Origin: Syntrophomonas zehnderi OL-4
GTDB lineage: Bacteria; Bacillota; Syntrophomonadia; Syntrophomonadales; Syntrophomonadaceae
Assembly (NCBI RefSeq): GCF_000983115.1
Contig: NZ_CGIH01000010.1
Coordinates: 1-33,955 of the forward strand
Reading direction: 5' to 3'
DNA length: 33,955 bases
Below, in pieces: positions 1 through 8,608 of the stretch. The notes beneath the pieces were generated by a model that had not been told where the DNA came from, made no database searches, and saw nothing but the letters and a program-made list of their open reading frames with translations. Every line of letters starts with the position of its first letter. Within the stretch, counting starts at the first letter, position 1. A program made the position numbers and the translations under genes.

Positions 1-237
1 GCTTTACGGGCAGACCTCCATTATCATCACATCCAACAAAGGCCCGGAAGAATGGGGTGATATTCTGGGTGATCCGGCCATTACAACCGCTATTTTGGAT
101 CGTTTAATCCACAAAAGCGAGGTTATTCATCTAACTGGCGACAGCTATCGTCTGAAGCATCGTCAAACCATTTTTGGTAACAATTAGGTGTCCAAAATTA
201 TTTAACGTTTTTTGTTCAAAACTACTTGACGGTTACA
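1..237 (+). mobile_element. Right end of an IS21-type insertion sequence
   Basis: The window opens inside an insertion sequence. An IstB-like reading frame ends at 187, followed by two direct repeats of about 19 bp, TGTCCAAAATTATTTAACG at 189-207 and TGTTCAAAACTACTTGACG at 213-231. They match at 15 of 19 positions and are offset by 24 bp. Repeated motifs inside the terminal region are typical of IS21-family elements, where they are thought to bind the transposase. The outer tip is probably near 237, ending in TTACA, but the left end lies outside the window, so the exact boundary and any target duplication cannot be verified. Confidence 0.7.
2..187 (+). CDS. istB: IstB-like ATP-binding protein, C-terminal fragment
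   Basis: This is the last 61 residues of a protein whose start lies left of the window. The tail carries [17 protein letters not shown], then [24 protein letters not shown], which is characteristic of the C-terminal part of IstB, the AAA+ helper ATPase of IS21 transposition related to DnaC. The segment contains the sensor-like ITSN strand and the basic helix after it; the Walker motifs would be upstream. The frame is open to the window edge and ends cleanly at TAG immediately before the IS terminal repeats, so this copy seems intact at its 3' end. Confidence 0.8.
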   Translation, partial: LYGQTSIIITSNKGPEEWGDILGDPAITTAILDRLIHKSEVIHLTGDSYRLKHRQTIFGNN

Positions 238-832
238 ATTGCTGCAGGAGTAAATGAATTATTTGATTCACTGGCAGGAGCTGAGATGATTTTATGGTAT
301 TATCAAATCTATACGCAAAGCAACCATACTTCGGGTGGGATAGCTTTTATCATTATCCAGACCGACCAGCAATTCTTGGCACAGAACCCCCATCCGGGCT
401 TCATCAGTCTAACCAATAAAACCACATATACTTACGGTCCGTTTATTAGACTAAATACTTTTCCCATAGACCTCCCCCTTTCCGTCTATAATCAAATGAT
501 AATATACAAATATGTAAAGTACAACCAATTTAACTTATATTTGTAAAATATTTCCTTGCCCCACCTTCCCCAGCGCAGGCCACAACCAGGCAAATGGTGG
601 CGTGATACTACGGGCTGCACTCTTCTGGGTGTTGATTTTCTTCCTCGGGTTTGGCAGTCACCTCAGCTGCTTTTTACAAGTTCATACCGTATTCTTCAGA
701 TTTCTACCAGTACCATTCTTCATTATCTATTTTTTAGATCTAATAAAAAAATGTCGAAAAATCTAAAATAGCATATACTAGATTTAGTCATTATAGTTTT
801 GAATCTTATATTGCTTTACTTGGAGGTTAATT
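238..832. other. Gene-poor AT-rich interval between IS end and degV
   Basis: About 595 bases without a convincing gene. The open frames at 226-546 and 556-771 lack recognisable domains and good ribosome binding sites, and the first begins within the IS end. Near 725-790 there are several AGATCT/AAATCT/AGATTTAG-like words, including the palindrome TTAGATCTAA, that could form a weak hairpin before degV. No clear tRNA, riboswitch or terminator is visible. The stretch may be decayed sequence left by insertion of the IS element. Confidence 0.5.
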
Positions 833-1783
833 ATGATAAAAATAATAGCTGACTCCACCTGCGATTTACCCCTGGATGTGATCGAAAAATACGATATCGG
901 CATGGCCTTAGCTACTATTATTATTGACGGCCATACCTATAGAGACAAAATTGATATGACGGCCAATGATTTTTTTAATATTATCGAAGATTTGCCCGAA
1001 CCTCCTATTACTTCCATGTCCAGTCCAAATGAATATCTGAATATTTTTAACCAGGCGGTTCTGGATGGTCATAACCAAATACTATGTATATGTATGTCCA
1101 GCGGCACCAGCGGAGCTTATCAATCAGCGGTAATCGCGCAGAGTTACTTCTACGAAGAGCATCCTCAAGCAAATGTGCAGATTCATATAGTTGACTCCAA
1201 GTGCATGAGTCATGGCAGCGGCTGGCTAACCCTTAAAAGCGCCCGTTTAAAGGAACAGGGATCTACTTTTGAACAATTGATTGAATTTAATGAGCGCTAT
1301 AAAACCCGTGTTAAACATTTTCTGTCAGTAGATGATCTGGAACATCTCCGCCGCAGCGGTCGACTGTCCAACGCCAGTACCTTTATCGGCAAAATACTAA
1401 ATATTAGACCCATAATGACAATGAAAAATTCCCGGGGAGCAATTGTAGCCAAAGAAAAGGGACGAAAAAGGGTTTTGGAACATTACGTAAGGGAATTCAT
1501 TAAGCGCCATGACCCCGAAATAACAGATTTTATAATAATTGGATATAGTTCCGATTTAACTTATGCGGAAAATCTTAAACACAAACTTATTCGAGAAAGC
1601 AATTTCGCAGGCGAAGTATTTATCATGCAAATGGGTATAGCTGTAGGTACTCATGTAGGATTAGGCGGCCTTTCCATGTTCTTTGTGGAAAAGGATCTTA
1701 AGACTGACAGTTTCATTATGAATGAGCTTAATGAACTACGAGAAAAGAAAAATGAACTATTAGACAAGATCCATCTCAAATAA
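833..1783 (+). CDS. DegV family fatty-acid-binding protein
   Basis: DegV proteins bind a fatty acid between two domains; in Firmicutes some (FakB) present the acyl chain to FakA kinase for phospholipid synthesis, but which role applies here is not visible from sequence. The 316-residue length fits the family. The N-terminus has DSTCDLP at residues 7-13, a typical DegV opening. SSGTSGAY near residues 88-95 matches the conserved loop contacting the lipid carboxylate, and the HLRRSGRLS segment near residue 171 is another strong DegV signature. The ATG has TTGGAGGT a few bases upstream. It is a single plus-strand gene with no fakA next to it. Confidence 0.9.
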   Translation: MIKIIADSTCDLPLDVIEKYDIGMALATIIIDGHTYRDKIDMTANDFFNIIEDLPEPPITSMSSPNEYLNIFNQAVLDGHNQILCICMSSGTSGAYQSAVIAQSYFYEEHPQANVQIHIVDSKCMSHGSGWLTLKSARLKEQGSTFEQLIEFNERYKTRVKHFLSVDDLEHLRRSGRLSNASTFIGKILNIRPIMTMKNSRGAIVAKEKGRKRVLEHYVREFIKRHDPEITDFIIIGYSSDLTYAENLKHKLIRESNFAGEVFIMQMGIAVGTHVGLGGLSMFFVEKDLKTDSFIMNELNELREKKNELLDKIHLK

Positions 1784-1831
1784 ATTAACCAGCCGCAAGA
1801 AGCGTCCCCTTGGCGGGAGCGTCCTGAAAAC

Positions 1832-1864
1832 AAAAAAGACGGGAAGTTAAAATCCCATCTTTTC
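1832..1864 (-). terminator. Rho-independent terminator after tRNA-Pro
   Basis: Read on the minus strand, AAGATGGGA pairs with TCCCGTCTT (one G-T pair) around a short loop and is followed by six T. It lies about 14 bases beyond the tRNA 3' end. On the plus strand the same stem is followed by four T and could also stop degV transcription. Confidence 0.7.
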
Positions 1865-1877
1865 GGCACTTTTTAAA

Positions 1878-1955
1878 TGGTCGGAGTGACTGGACTTGAA
1901 CCAGCGGCCTCTACGTCCCCAACGTAGCGCTCATACCAAACTGAGCTACACCCCG
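1878..1955 (-). tRNA. tRNA-Pro (anticodon GGG)
   Basis: The reverse strand folds as a full cloverleaf of 78 nt including an encoded CCA. The acceptor strand CGGGGTG pairs with CACTCCG with one G-U, then discriminator A and CCA. The D-arm reads GTAGCTCAG...GAGC, the anticodon stem is CTACG/CGTAG with loop TTGGGGA (anticodon GGG), and the T-loop reads GGTTCAAGTCC. GGG reads proline codons CCC and CCU. It is transcribed toward the terminator at 1832-1864. Confidence 0.95.
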
Positions 1956-2049
1956 ACGCAAGGAATATTCTATAACAGAAGGACTTTTTAGTCAAGCTTT
2001 TTGGGCGGTGAAAATGCTTCCTGTCGAAAAAGCACATCCCAGCAAGATA

Positions 2050-3270
2050 TTAGTCTATTGCATCAAGGTGGAATTTACTGTGTAATACCTGCACAGCTTT
2101 ATTTATGTCTATCTCATCAACAATGCAGGAGACTTTGATTTCCGAGGTACTGATCATATGGATATTAATATTGGCTTCGGCCAGGGCTTCAAACATGGCC
2201 GCAGCTACTCCGGGGTTGCTCTGCATACCGGCGCCTACTATGGATATTTTGGCCACGTCTTTGCCGTATGACATGCCGGATGCCCCTATTTTTTCTACCA
2301 CTTTATTTACCAGCGGCAAAGCCCGGTTTAACTCATCTCCTTCTATGGTAAAGGCAATATCATTACGATTGGAACGTACCCCACCCTGAATAATCATATC
2401 CACATTAATTTTATTATCTGCCAGCAGTTTAAATACGGTCATCGCAATACCGGGCTGATCCGGTACATCGAATAATGCTATTTTAGCAACGTTAATATCA
2501 TGGGCTATCCCGCTAACGATTCTGTGTTTTTCCATTTTGCCAACCTCCGTAATAATAGTTCCCGGTTCATTATTAAAACTGCTGATCACTTCGATATCCA
2601 CATTATATAACATAGCAAACTCGGCTGCCCGCGGCTGCAATACACCTGCGCCCAGGCTGGCCATTTCCAACATTTCTTCATAGGAGATCTGTTTGAGTTT
2701 GCTGGCTTCTTTAACAATTCGGGGGTCAGCTGTATACACCCCATTTACATCGGTGAATATCAGGCAGCGCTCTGCGCCTAAACTGGCGGCCAGAGCTACT
2801 GCGCTGGTATCTGATCCGCCTCTGCCCAGGGTGGTAATGTTACCCTCGGGAGAAAGACCTTGAAAGCCAGCGATTACAACCACGTTGTCCTGCTCTATCT
2901 CACTTTGGATTCTGTCCGGCTCAATCCCGCTGATCCGAGCCTTGCTGTGGATACCATCGGTTTTGATACCGGCCTGCCATCCAGTCAGGGAAACGGCTGG
3001 GCACTGCAGGGCATTTAAGGTAAGCGCCAGTAGTGCTGCTGATTGCTGCTCCCCGGTTGACAGCAGCATATCCATTTCCCGAGGATTGTTGCGTTCACCG
3101 GTCTTTAAGGCTAACTCCACCAGTTCGTCAGTTGTATCACCCATAGCTGATATGACGATAACCAAATCATTTCCCTGATCCTTCATCGCCTTGATTCTTA
3201 GTGCCACATTGGTGATCTTTTCTATGGAAGCAACTGAGCTGCCGCCGAATTTGGAAACTAATAAAGACAA
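2050..3270 (-). CDS. lysC: Aspartate kinase (monofunctional, two ACT domains)
   Basis: Phosphorylates aspartate, the first step toward lysine, threonine and methionine. The kinase domain opens with KFGGSSV at residues 7-13 and contains TTLGRGGSDTSA around residue 150, both diagnostic. The C-terminal third has two ACT repeats, one starting near IALFDVPDQPGIA and a second near KISIVGAGMQSNPGVA, where lysine and/or threonine usually bind for feedback inhibition. I place the start at TTG 3270: AGGGAG lies eight bases before it. The GTG three codons upstream directly abuts that ribosome binding site, so it is less likely. Predicted length is 406 aa. It is last in the ACT-hom-thrB-lysC gene run, 117 bases after thrB. 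Confidence 0.92.
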   Translation of the reverse strand: MSLLVSKFGGSSVASIEKITNVALRIKAMKDQGNDLVIVISAMGDTTDELVELALKTGERNNPREMDMLLSTGEQQSAALLALTLNALQCPAVSLTGWQAGIKTDGIHSKARISGIEPDRIQSEIEQDNVVVIAGFQGLSPEGNITTLGRGGSDTSAVALAASLGAERCLIFTDVNGVYTADPRIVKEASKLKQISYEEMLEMASLGAGVLQPRAAEFAMLYNVDIEVISSFNNEPGTIITEVGKMEKHRIVSGIAHDINVAKIALFDVPDQPGIAMTVFKLLADNKINVDMIIQGGVRSNRNDIAFTIEGDELNRALPLVNKVVEKIGASGMSYGKDVAKISIVGAGMQSNPGVAAAMFEALAEANINIHMISTSEIKVSCIVDEIDINKAVQVLHSKFHLDAID

Positions 3271-3387
3271 TTTTTTCACTCCCTAAAAAACGTATATTAA
3301 ACTAATATATTCACAAATAAAAATAAAATTGACAGGTTCACTTATAAAACTAACTTTAAAATATGGTGGGCGCTTATTTTAAAAAAT

Positions 3388-4305
3388 TTATTCCGCTATC
3401 CCATCTTCATCCAGGTATTTAATCCCGTTTTCGCTGGGGCGCAAAATGAAAATTTCACTGCTGATACCGGCGGCAGCAAAAGATTCTTGCATAGCTTCGC
3501 CTATCTTATCCGTTTTGTCAAGAGTCAGAGCAATAACGGAAGGGCCAGCTCCGCTTAAGGCGGCGCCTAGAGCTCCTGCCTTAAGGGCATTGGCCAACAC
3601 CCTATCAAAGCCGGGAATCAGGTTTTTGCGCTCGGCCAGAAAAACAGGATCATGCATGGCTGCTGCCAATTGGCTGTAATCAGCGTTAACCAGGCTGGCA
3701 ATCAAAAAGCAGGCCCTCTGCAGGCTGCTTACCGTATTAGCCAGGCTTATCTGGGTTGGCAATACCGAACGAGATTGAGTAGTAGCCAGTACGAATTCTG
3801 GTACGGCCAGCACCGTTTTCAATTCGGAAGGTACCTCTAATTGCTGATAAAAAACGTCTTCATCCCGTTGCATTACGATAGCCAGGCCCCCCACAACGGC
3901 CGGAACAATATTGTCGGCATGACCTTCCATTTTAACCGCCCAACTGAGCAGTTGCTCCTCGGCAAAAGGTTTCTTTAGCAGGCGGTTGGCGGCATAAATG
4001 CCGGCTACGATAGCACTGGCACTGCTTCCCAATCCTTTACCAACCGGTATTTCATTATGAATATGCAGTTTCAGTCCTCGCTCATAAAGACCAGCCTGCT
4101 GCATAACCAGGCAAGCTGCTTTATAAACCAGGTTTTGTTCAGGTTTTTCCATTAATTCATCTCGCCCGTATCCGGTAAATTCTATAGTTGTCCCCTGTCC
4201 GGAAAAAGTCATTTCTACGGTAAGATATAATGATAAGGCCATACCCAGCGTATCCAGGCCTGGGCCCAGATTCGCAGTGGTGGCCGGCACTCTGATTTTA
4301 ACCAT
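3388..4305 (-). CDS. thrB: Homoserine kinase
   Basis: ATP-dependent phosphorylation of homoserine to O-phosphohomoserine, the penultimate step of threonine synthesis. GHMP-kinase family: the N-terminal VPATTANLGPGLDTLG and the ATP-binding loop PVGKGLGSSAS at residues 87-97 are diagnostic. The C-terminal LSGAGPSVIAL is the third GHMP motif. The ATG at 4305 gives 305 residues, the usual family size, and begins MVKIRVPATTANLGP like homologues; a start 11 codons upstream is possible but would add unrelated residues. It overlaps the 3' end of hom by 8 bases, so the two are probably translationally coupled. Confidence 0.93.
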   Translation of the reverse strand: MVKIRVPATTANLGPGLDTLGMALSLYLTVEMTFSGQGTTIEFTGYGRDELMEKPEQNLVYKAACLVMQQAGLYERGLKLHIHNEIPVGKGLGSSASAIVAGIYAANRLLKKPFAEEQLLSWAVKMEGHADNIVPAVVGGLAIVMQRDEDVFYQQLEVPSELKTVLAVPEFVLATTQSRSVLPTQISLANTVSSLQRACFLIASLVNADYSQLAAAMHDPVFLAERKNLIPGFDRVLANALKAGALGAALSGAGPSVIALTLDKTDKIGEAMQESFAAAGISSEIFILRPSENGIKYLDEDGIAE

Positions 4306-5593
4306 TATCCCGATCGATCCCTTCCAGACGAATGACATTGTTTACTGCAAAAACTATACTCATACCTTTAAGCACGGTGAGTGCGTCCTGCAAGTCCTTT
4401 TCGCGCACCGTATGTGTTATCATAATCAATTCTGCCATCTCCTGGTTGTTAGTCTTTTGCAGAACCTGGGCGATGCTCACATTATTGTTACCGAAAACTC
4501 CGGCGATACCGGCTAGTACTCCGGGACGATCTTTCACGGTCATACGGATATAGTATTTGGCATTGAGTTCGCTGATATTTAAAATCCCTTTTTCTTTAAA
4601 ACAGGTGCAGCCGATCCGAGCATTGCTGTGATAGTGCATATTACGGCCGATTTCAATAATATCCCCGGCTACTGCGCTGGCAGTAGGCATCTCACCAGCT
4701 CCCCGTCCGTAATGCATGATTTCCCCAACGGCGTCACCGTTTACAAAGACGGCGTTATAGACATCATTTACAAAAGCCAGTGGATGACTTAGAGGGATAA
4801 AGGCTGGGTGAACCCGCGCTTGTATTTTGCCCTCGACTTCCTTGGCAATCGCCAAAAGCTTGACCACATAACCCAGTTCCTTGGCATACTGAATGTCCCG
4901 CAAAGTAATGGCAGTTATTCCTTCAACATAAACATCATCCAAAGTCACCCGGCTGTTGAAGGCAATGGAAGATAATATGGCAATTTTACGAGCCGCATCA
5001 AGGCCCTCTACATCAGCCCCGGGATCTGATTCAGCATAACCCAGCTCCTGGGCTTCACGCAGAACTTCCTCATAATCCCGGCCTTCCCGGGTCATTTTGC
5101 TAAGAATATAATTGGTGGTTCCGTTTAAGATCCCGATAACCTCCTGGATCTGATTGGCTGCCAGGGATTGCTTGAGCGGATAAATAATAGGGATGCCTCC
5201 GGCAACACTGGCTTCAAAGTAGAAATCCACGTTATTTTCCTCAGCCGTAGCAAACAGCTCCTGTCCTTTGACTGCAATCAGGTCTTTATTGGCAGTTACT
5301 ACATGCTTGCCTTTTTTCATGGCTTCGATGATAAAACTGCAGGCAGGTTCGATGCCGCCGATTAACTCAACCACAATATCAATCGCGTCGTCATTTATGA
5401 TATTTTCAAAATGGCTGGTCACCTGATCTGACTGCAAACCTATTTTATAACATTTATCCGGGTCTTTTTCCAGCACCTGGCGTATTCTAATTTCCGAGCC
5501 GGTTTTTTTTGCAATGTCCGTTTTATTTTTTTCTAAAATTTTAACCACCCCGGAACCGACTGTGCCGCAGCCCAGTAACCCAATATTAATCAT
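4298..5593 (-). CDS. hom: Homoserine dehydrogenase with C-terminal ACT domain
   Basis: NAD(P)H-dependent reduction of aspartate semialdehyde to homoserine, the branch to threonine and methionine. The Rossmann motif GLLGCGTVGSGV is at residues 5-16. Catalytic-domain signatures EASVAGGIPII, GILNGTTNYIL and SDPGADVEGLDAARK (with the conserved Asp and Lys) follow. The last ~85 residues, from YYIRMTVKDRPGVLAGIAGVF, are an ACT domain that usually mediates threonine inhibition. At 431 aa it is full length. It sits between the ACT-domain regulator (20-base gap) and thrB (8-base overlap). Confidence 0.95.
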   Translation of the reverse strand: MINIGLLGCGTVGSGVVKILEKNKTDIAKKTGSEIRIRQVLEKDPDKCYKIGLQSDQVTSHFENIINDDAIDIVVELIGGIEPACSFIIEAMKKGKHVVTANKDLIAVKGQELFATAEENNVDFYFEASVAGGIPIIYPLKQSLAANQIQEVIGILNGTTNYILSKMTREGRDYEEVLREAQELGYAESDPGADVEGLDAARKIAILSSIAFNSRVTLDDVYVEGITAITLRDIQYAKELGYVVKLLAIAKEVEGKIQARVHPAFIPLSHPLAFVNDVYNAVFVNGDAVGEIMHYGRGAGEMPTASAVAGDIIEIGRNMHYHSNARIGCTCFKEKGILNISELNAKYYIRMTVKDRPGVLAGIAGVFGNNNVSIAQVLQKTNNQEMAELIMITHTVREKDLQDALTVLKGMSIVFAVNNVIRLEGIDRDNG

Positions 5594-5613
5594 AATGCGT
5601 AGCCTCCTCTTAA

Positions 5614-6057
5614 CTAACTTTTGCCAATTAATTCAACGTTGATTACTCCATCGATATCTTGCAGCTTGTCCAAAATATCATCCACCGGTACTAATATATC
5701 TTCCATACTCATAGAAAGCGTCACATATGCAACACCATGCAAAGGCAGGTTTTGATTAATGGTTAAAACATTACCTTGAAGATTAGCAATACAGTTTAAA
5801 ACAGACGAGAGTACCCCGGAAACGTTACGCAGCAAGAGCGAGATATTGATAATATTCATATTTTCAGCATTAAAAAAGGGGAATACCCCGTCTTTATATT
5901 TATAGTAGGTACTGCGGGCCATCTGCAAGCGGTCAACGGCTTCATTTATACTATCTGCTTCCCCGCCGGCCAGCATCTCTTTGACCATAGCCGTCTTGAC
6001 AATTGAATTTGGCAACATATCTTCTCTGACCATGTAAAACTTCTTATTGGATTTCAT
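5614..6057 (-). CDS. ACT domain-containing protein (UPF0735/PheB type)
   Basis: Small 147-residue protein. The N-terminal ~60 residues resemble a helix-turn-helix region (SINEAVDRLQMARSTYYKYKD), and the C-terminal half, from NIINISLLLRNVSGVLSSVL, is an ACT domain expected to bind an amino acid. Members of this family often precede hom in Firmicutes, so a regulatory role in threonine/aspartate-family synthesis is a reasonable inference, not shown. ATG 6057 is favoured over the GTG four codons upstream, but neither has a strong ribosome binding site. It is the first gene of the operon, about 50 bases downstream of the predicted promoter -10. Confidence 0.82.
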   Translation of the reverse strand: MKSNKKFYMVREDMLPNSIVKTAMVKEMLAGGEADSINEAVDRLQMARSTYYKYKDGVFPFFNAENMNIINISLLLRNVSGVLSSVLNCIANLQGNVLTINQNLPLHGVAYVTLSMSMEDILVPVDDILDKLQDIDGVINVELIGKS

Positions 6058-6111
6058 AGCTGCTCTCACTTTCGTCCATGTAAGGCGGATATTTATCCAT
6101 GCAGTACGGAC

Positions 6112-6140
6112 ATTATATCACTTGGGACTTTATGTAGCAA
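6112..6140 (-). promoter_or_regulatory. Sigma-A promoter for the ACT-hom-thrB-lysC operon
   Basis: On the minus strand, TTGCTA (6135-6140) and TATAAT (6112-6117) are separated by 17 bases, with TGA immediately before the -10 giving an extended -10 element. The gap to the first start codon is about 54 bases, too short for a T-box or large riboswitch. It overlaps the end of the antiporter gene by no more than a few bases. Confidence 0.7.
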
Positions 6141-6146
6141 TACTAT

Positions 6147-8168
6147 TTAAGAACCCTGGTCAACCACCGGTTTAAAGGCTTGGTATGGCGAAGTGTTAGT
6201 CCTAGGCAAAATGAAGCTGGCAAATGCGTTCAGCTGCGCATTGCTGCCCATAACGATAAGGGTATCCCCATTACTGATACATTCGTTACTGTGGGGGTTA
6301 ATTATCACTTCTCCATCATTTTTCTTGATAGTCACAACTGAACACCCGCTGGCTTCTCGGATACCGCTATCCCGTAATTTACTCCCGCTTAAAGGGCTTT
6401 CATGCAGCTTATAACTTCTGATTTTCAAGGGTTCTTTATCCTTATTGAACGGAACCTGATGGTGCATGATTTCATGGTAATCCTTGAAATACAGGTTTTC
6501 CAAGTAATCAACTACACTCTCCGGATCCAGATGCAAATGCAGAATCATATGACGTACCATCTGCAACCCGGCTTCTTCTTCCGGTTGAATTACCTCCCAA
6601 GCACCTGCCTCATACAGGGTTTTCTTTTCCCAGTAATTCTGGGCCCGGCCCAGTATTTTTATGTCCTGGTTGTATTTTTTTAAGCCACGAATAACCTGCT
6701 GGTTGGTGTAAATATCAGGTAGAGCCAGGATAGCCAAACTGGCCTGTTCAGGAAAGGCATGTTTTAAAACCAGTTCATTGGCAGCATCTCCATAGATATA
6801 TGGGATTTGCTGCGCTTTAAGCTTGGATATGGCGGTATGGTCATATTCAATAACCATATAGGGTACCTGCAATTGCTGCAGGGCATTTCCCACCTGATAG
6901 CCCGCCCGGCCATAACCGCAAACGATTACATGGCCACTTAACTCTTTTTCGGTATAACCCTGCAAATCAATCTCCGGGTCTTTAAATATTGCCGCCAGCC
7001 AGCGTATCTTTTGCAGCTTTTTATATAACCCCGGTGCTACCTTAAAAAATAGGGGGGTTAGCAATATAGATATTAAAGTACTGGCCAGAATGACATTATA
7101 AAGCGTAGGAGCTATCAGTTGTTTATCCAAGCCTATTTTGGCCATAACAAAAGAAAATTCACCGGTCTGCATCATGCCCATGCCCACATAAAAAGCAATC
7201 CGGGTTTGATAGCCAAACAATCGCATGATGATAAAAAATACGCAGAATTTAAGGGGAATTATGATCACGAGGGCCATTATAAGAAGTGACCAGTTTTGAA
7301 ACAAGGTCTGGGGGTTAACCATCATCCCTACCGATACAAAAAATAGGATTACGAAAGCATCCCTTAGTGACACAATTTTGCCCAGCATTTCGTGGGCATA
7401 ATCAGATTCGGTAATGATTAAACCAGCCAGAAAAGCCCCCAGGGATACAGACAGACCCACGGCCTGAGCCAGCAAAGCTACACCCAGCCCCAGGCTTAAG
7501 GCCAACAACAAGAAAATGTCGTTATTACTTCCCTGGGCAGCCTTCTCCAATAGCATAGGTATAATCCGGGGAGCCAGAAGCAGAATCATTAGAATCAGCA
7601 AAGCGGCAATAGAAAGGGTAGCCAGCAGATGCGGTATTTCCTGATAACTAAACTGGTGCAAACGCGGCAGCACCGACACCATCAGCACCACCGCCAGATC
7701 CTGCACAATCAGGATGCCGATCATGATCTGTCCATAGACTGAACTTAGCTCCCCCTGGTCTCCTAAAACCCGCAATACGATCATGGTGCTGCTGATGGAT
7801 AAAGCACAACCTAAAAATAAGGATTGATAGACACTAAGCCCCATCTGTTGTCCTAATACCACAACTATTAAAACCAGCAAGGCAATCTGCAGCAAGCCAC
7901 CGCCTACCGCTACTTTTTTAACTCGGGACAATTGTGTCAGGGAAAATTCTATCCCCAGAGTGAACATCAGCAGAATCACCCCGATATCAGCAAATCCCTG
8001 CACAATTTCTAGTTCGTTAATAGCTCCGCTAACATAGGGCCCAGCCAGTATACCCCCCAATATATATCCTATCAAGGGGGACTGCCTTAGAGTCTCAGCA
8101 ATTAATCCCCCGATTAATGCCGCAATAAAAATAACCGCAATATTAAAAATAACCGATGCCTCAGTCAA
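6147..8168 (-). CDS. Kef-type cation/proton antiporter (CPA2) with RCK domains
   Basis: Inner-membrane antiporter of the CPA2 family, probably exchanging K+ or Na+ for protons. The first ~385 residues form about a dozen hydrophobic segments, including GIEFSL and the ion-path motif ILIVQDLAVV. A cytoplasmic TrkA-N/RCK nucleotide-binding domain begins near residue 409 with HVIVCGYGRAGYQVGN. A TrkA-C domain ends the protein near SNGDTLIVMGSNAQL. At 673 aa it is full length. The start is TTG 8168, with GGGGG ten bases upstream; there is no suitable ATG or GTG nearby. The exact ion cannot be told from sequence. No kefF/kefG-like partner is adjacent. Confidence 0.88.
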   Translation of the reverse strand: MTEASVIFNIAVIFIAALIGGLIAETLRQSPLIGYILGGILAGPYVSGAINELEIVQGFADIGVILLMFTLGIEFSLTQLSRVKKVAVGGGLLQIALLVLIVVVLGQQMGLSVYQSLFLGCALSISSTMIVLRVLGDQGELSSVYGQIMIGILIVQDLAVVLMVSVLPRLHQFSYQEIPHLLATLSIAALLILMILLLAPRIIPMLLEKAAQGSNNDIFLLLALSLGLGVALLAQAVGLSVSLGAFLAGLIITESDYAHEMLGKIVSLRDAFVILFFVSVGMMVNPQTLFQNWSLLIMALVIIIPLKFCVFFIIMRLFGYQTRIAFYVGMGMMQTGEFSFVMAKIGLDKQLIAPTLYNVILASTLISILLTPLFFKVAPGLYKKLQKIRWLAAIFKDPEIDLQGYTEKELSGHVIVCGYGRAGYQVGNALQQLQVPYMVIEYDHTAISKLKAQQIPYIYGDAANELVLKHAFPEQASLAILALPDIYTNQQVIRGLKKYNQDIKILGRAQNYWEKKTLYEAGAWEVIQPEEEAGLQMVRHMILHLHLDPESVVDYLENLYFKDYHEIMHHQVPFNKDKEPLKIRSYKLHESPLSGSKLRDSGIREASGCSVVTIKKNDGEVIINPHSNECISNGDTLIVMGSNAQLNAFASFILPRTNTSPYQAFKPVVDQGS

Positions 8169-8256
8169 ATAATAAAACCCCCATAAAAATATCCTGTATT
8201 AACATTAAATCCATTAACCGCATGGTAATATTTTACTTTAAGTAATTGATTTTTTT

Positions 8257-8265
8257 ATTATAACA
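8257..8265 (-). promoter_or_regulatory. Extended -10 promoter for the antiporter gene
   Basis: The minus strand reads TGTTATAAT, a perfect extended -10. No good -35 is present (CTTCTT at the right spacing), as often seen with extended -10 promoters. It lies about 90 bases upstream of the TTG start. Confidence 0.5.
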
Positions 8266-8464
8266 TGCCGATTTGTCATGAAGAAGAAGGATTTTGGGCA
8301 GGCCTGAATACCAGGTGCTAAATAAAAAACGAATAAGGTGGGTAAAACGCTTAAATTAATAATGCCCCGGTACTCATTATTGAATGCCGGGGCACTCTAA
8401 CCATAACATGTCTGATAATTGCCGCTCCATGTTACGGAGCGAAAGAAGCATTTTTTAAAACCCT

Positions 8465-8500
8465 GCGGGCGGGAAATTCAATTCCGCCGGCTAGTTTTTT
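8465..8500 (+). terminator. Hairpin with T6 tail (plus-strand polarity)
   Basis: GCGGGCGG (8465-8472) pairs with CCGCCGGC (8484-8491) with one mismatch, followed by TAG and six T (8495-8500) on the plus strand. No plus-strand gene is visible upstream, so it either ends a small RNA or is used from the other side after spoIVA, where the tail is only four T. Confidence 0.5.
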
Positions 8501-8608
8501 CAAAACATCCGTTCAAAGGGCAGGTTTTTGAGCATATGCACCGATTACGCAGATAGCCAATAAAGAAAAATCGGTGTAAATCAGTATCTAATTATTTTTA
8601 TTTCCGTA

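Larger units (their letters stand above)
8169..8608. other. Structured noncoding interval
   Basis: No coding frame is convincing here. Three hairpins follow in order on the plus strand: TGCCCCGG/CCGGGGCA (8363-8394, 16-nt loop), CGCTCC/GGAGCG (8423-8441), and GCGGGCGG/CCGCCGGC with a T6 tail (8465-8500). The 5' leader of the antiporter and the 3' flank of spoIVA share this space. Whether it holds a small RNA or only processing/termination structures cannot be decided from sequence alone. Confidence 0.5.

Noticed and set aside
226-771. Two open frames (226-546 and 556-771) after the IS end
   Set aside because: The first starts inside the IS terminal repeats, and neither has a recognisable domain or ribosome binding site.
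3328-3360. TTGACA on the plus strand in the thrB-lysC gap
   Set aside because: No -10 at the proper spacing and no plus-strand gene follows.
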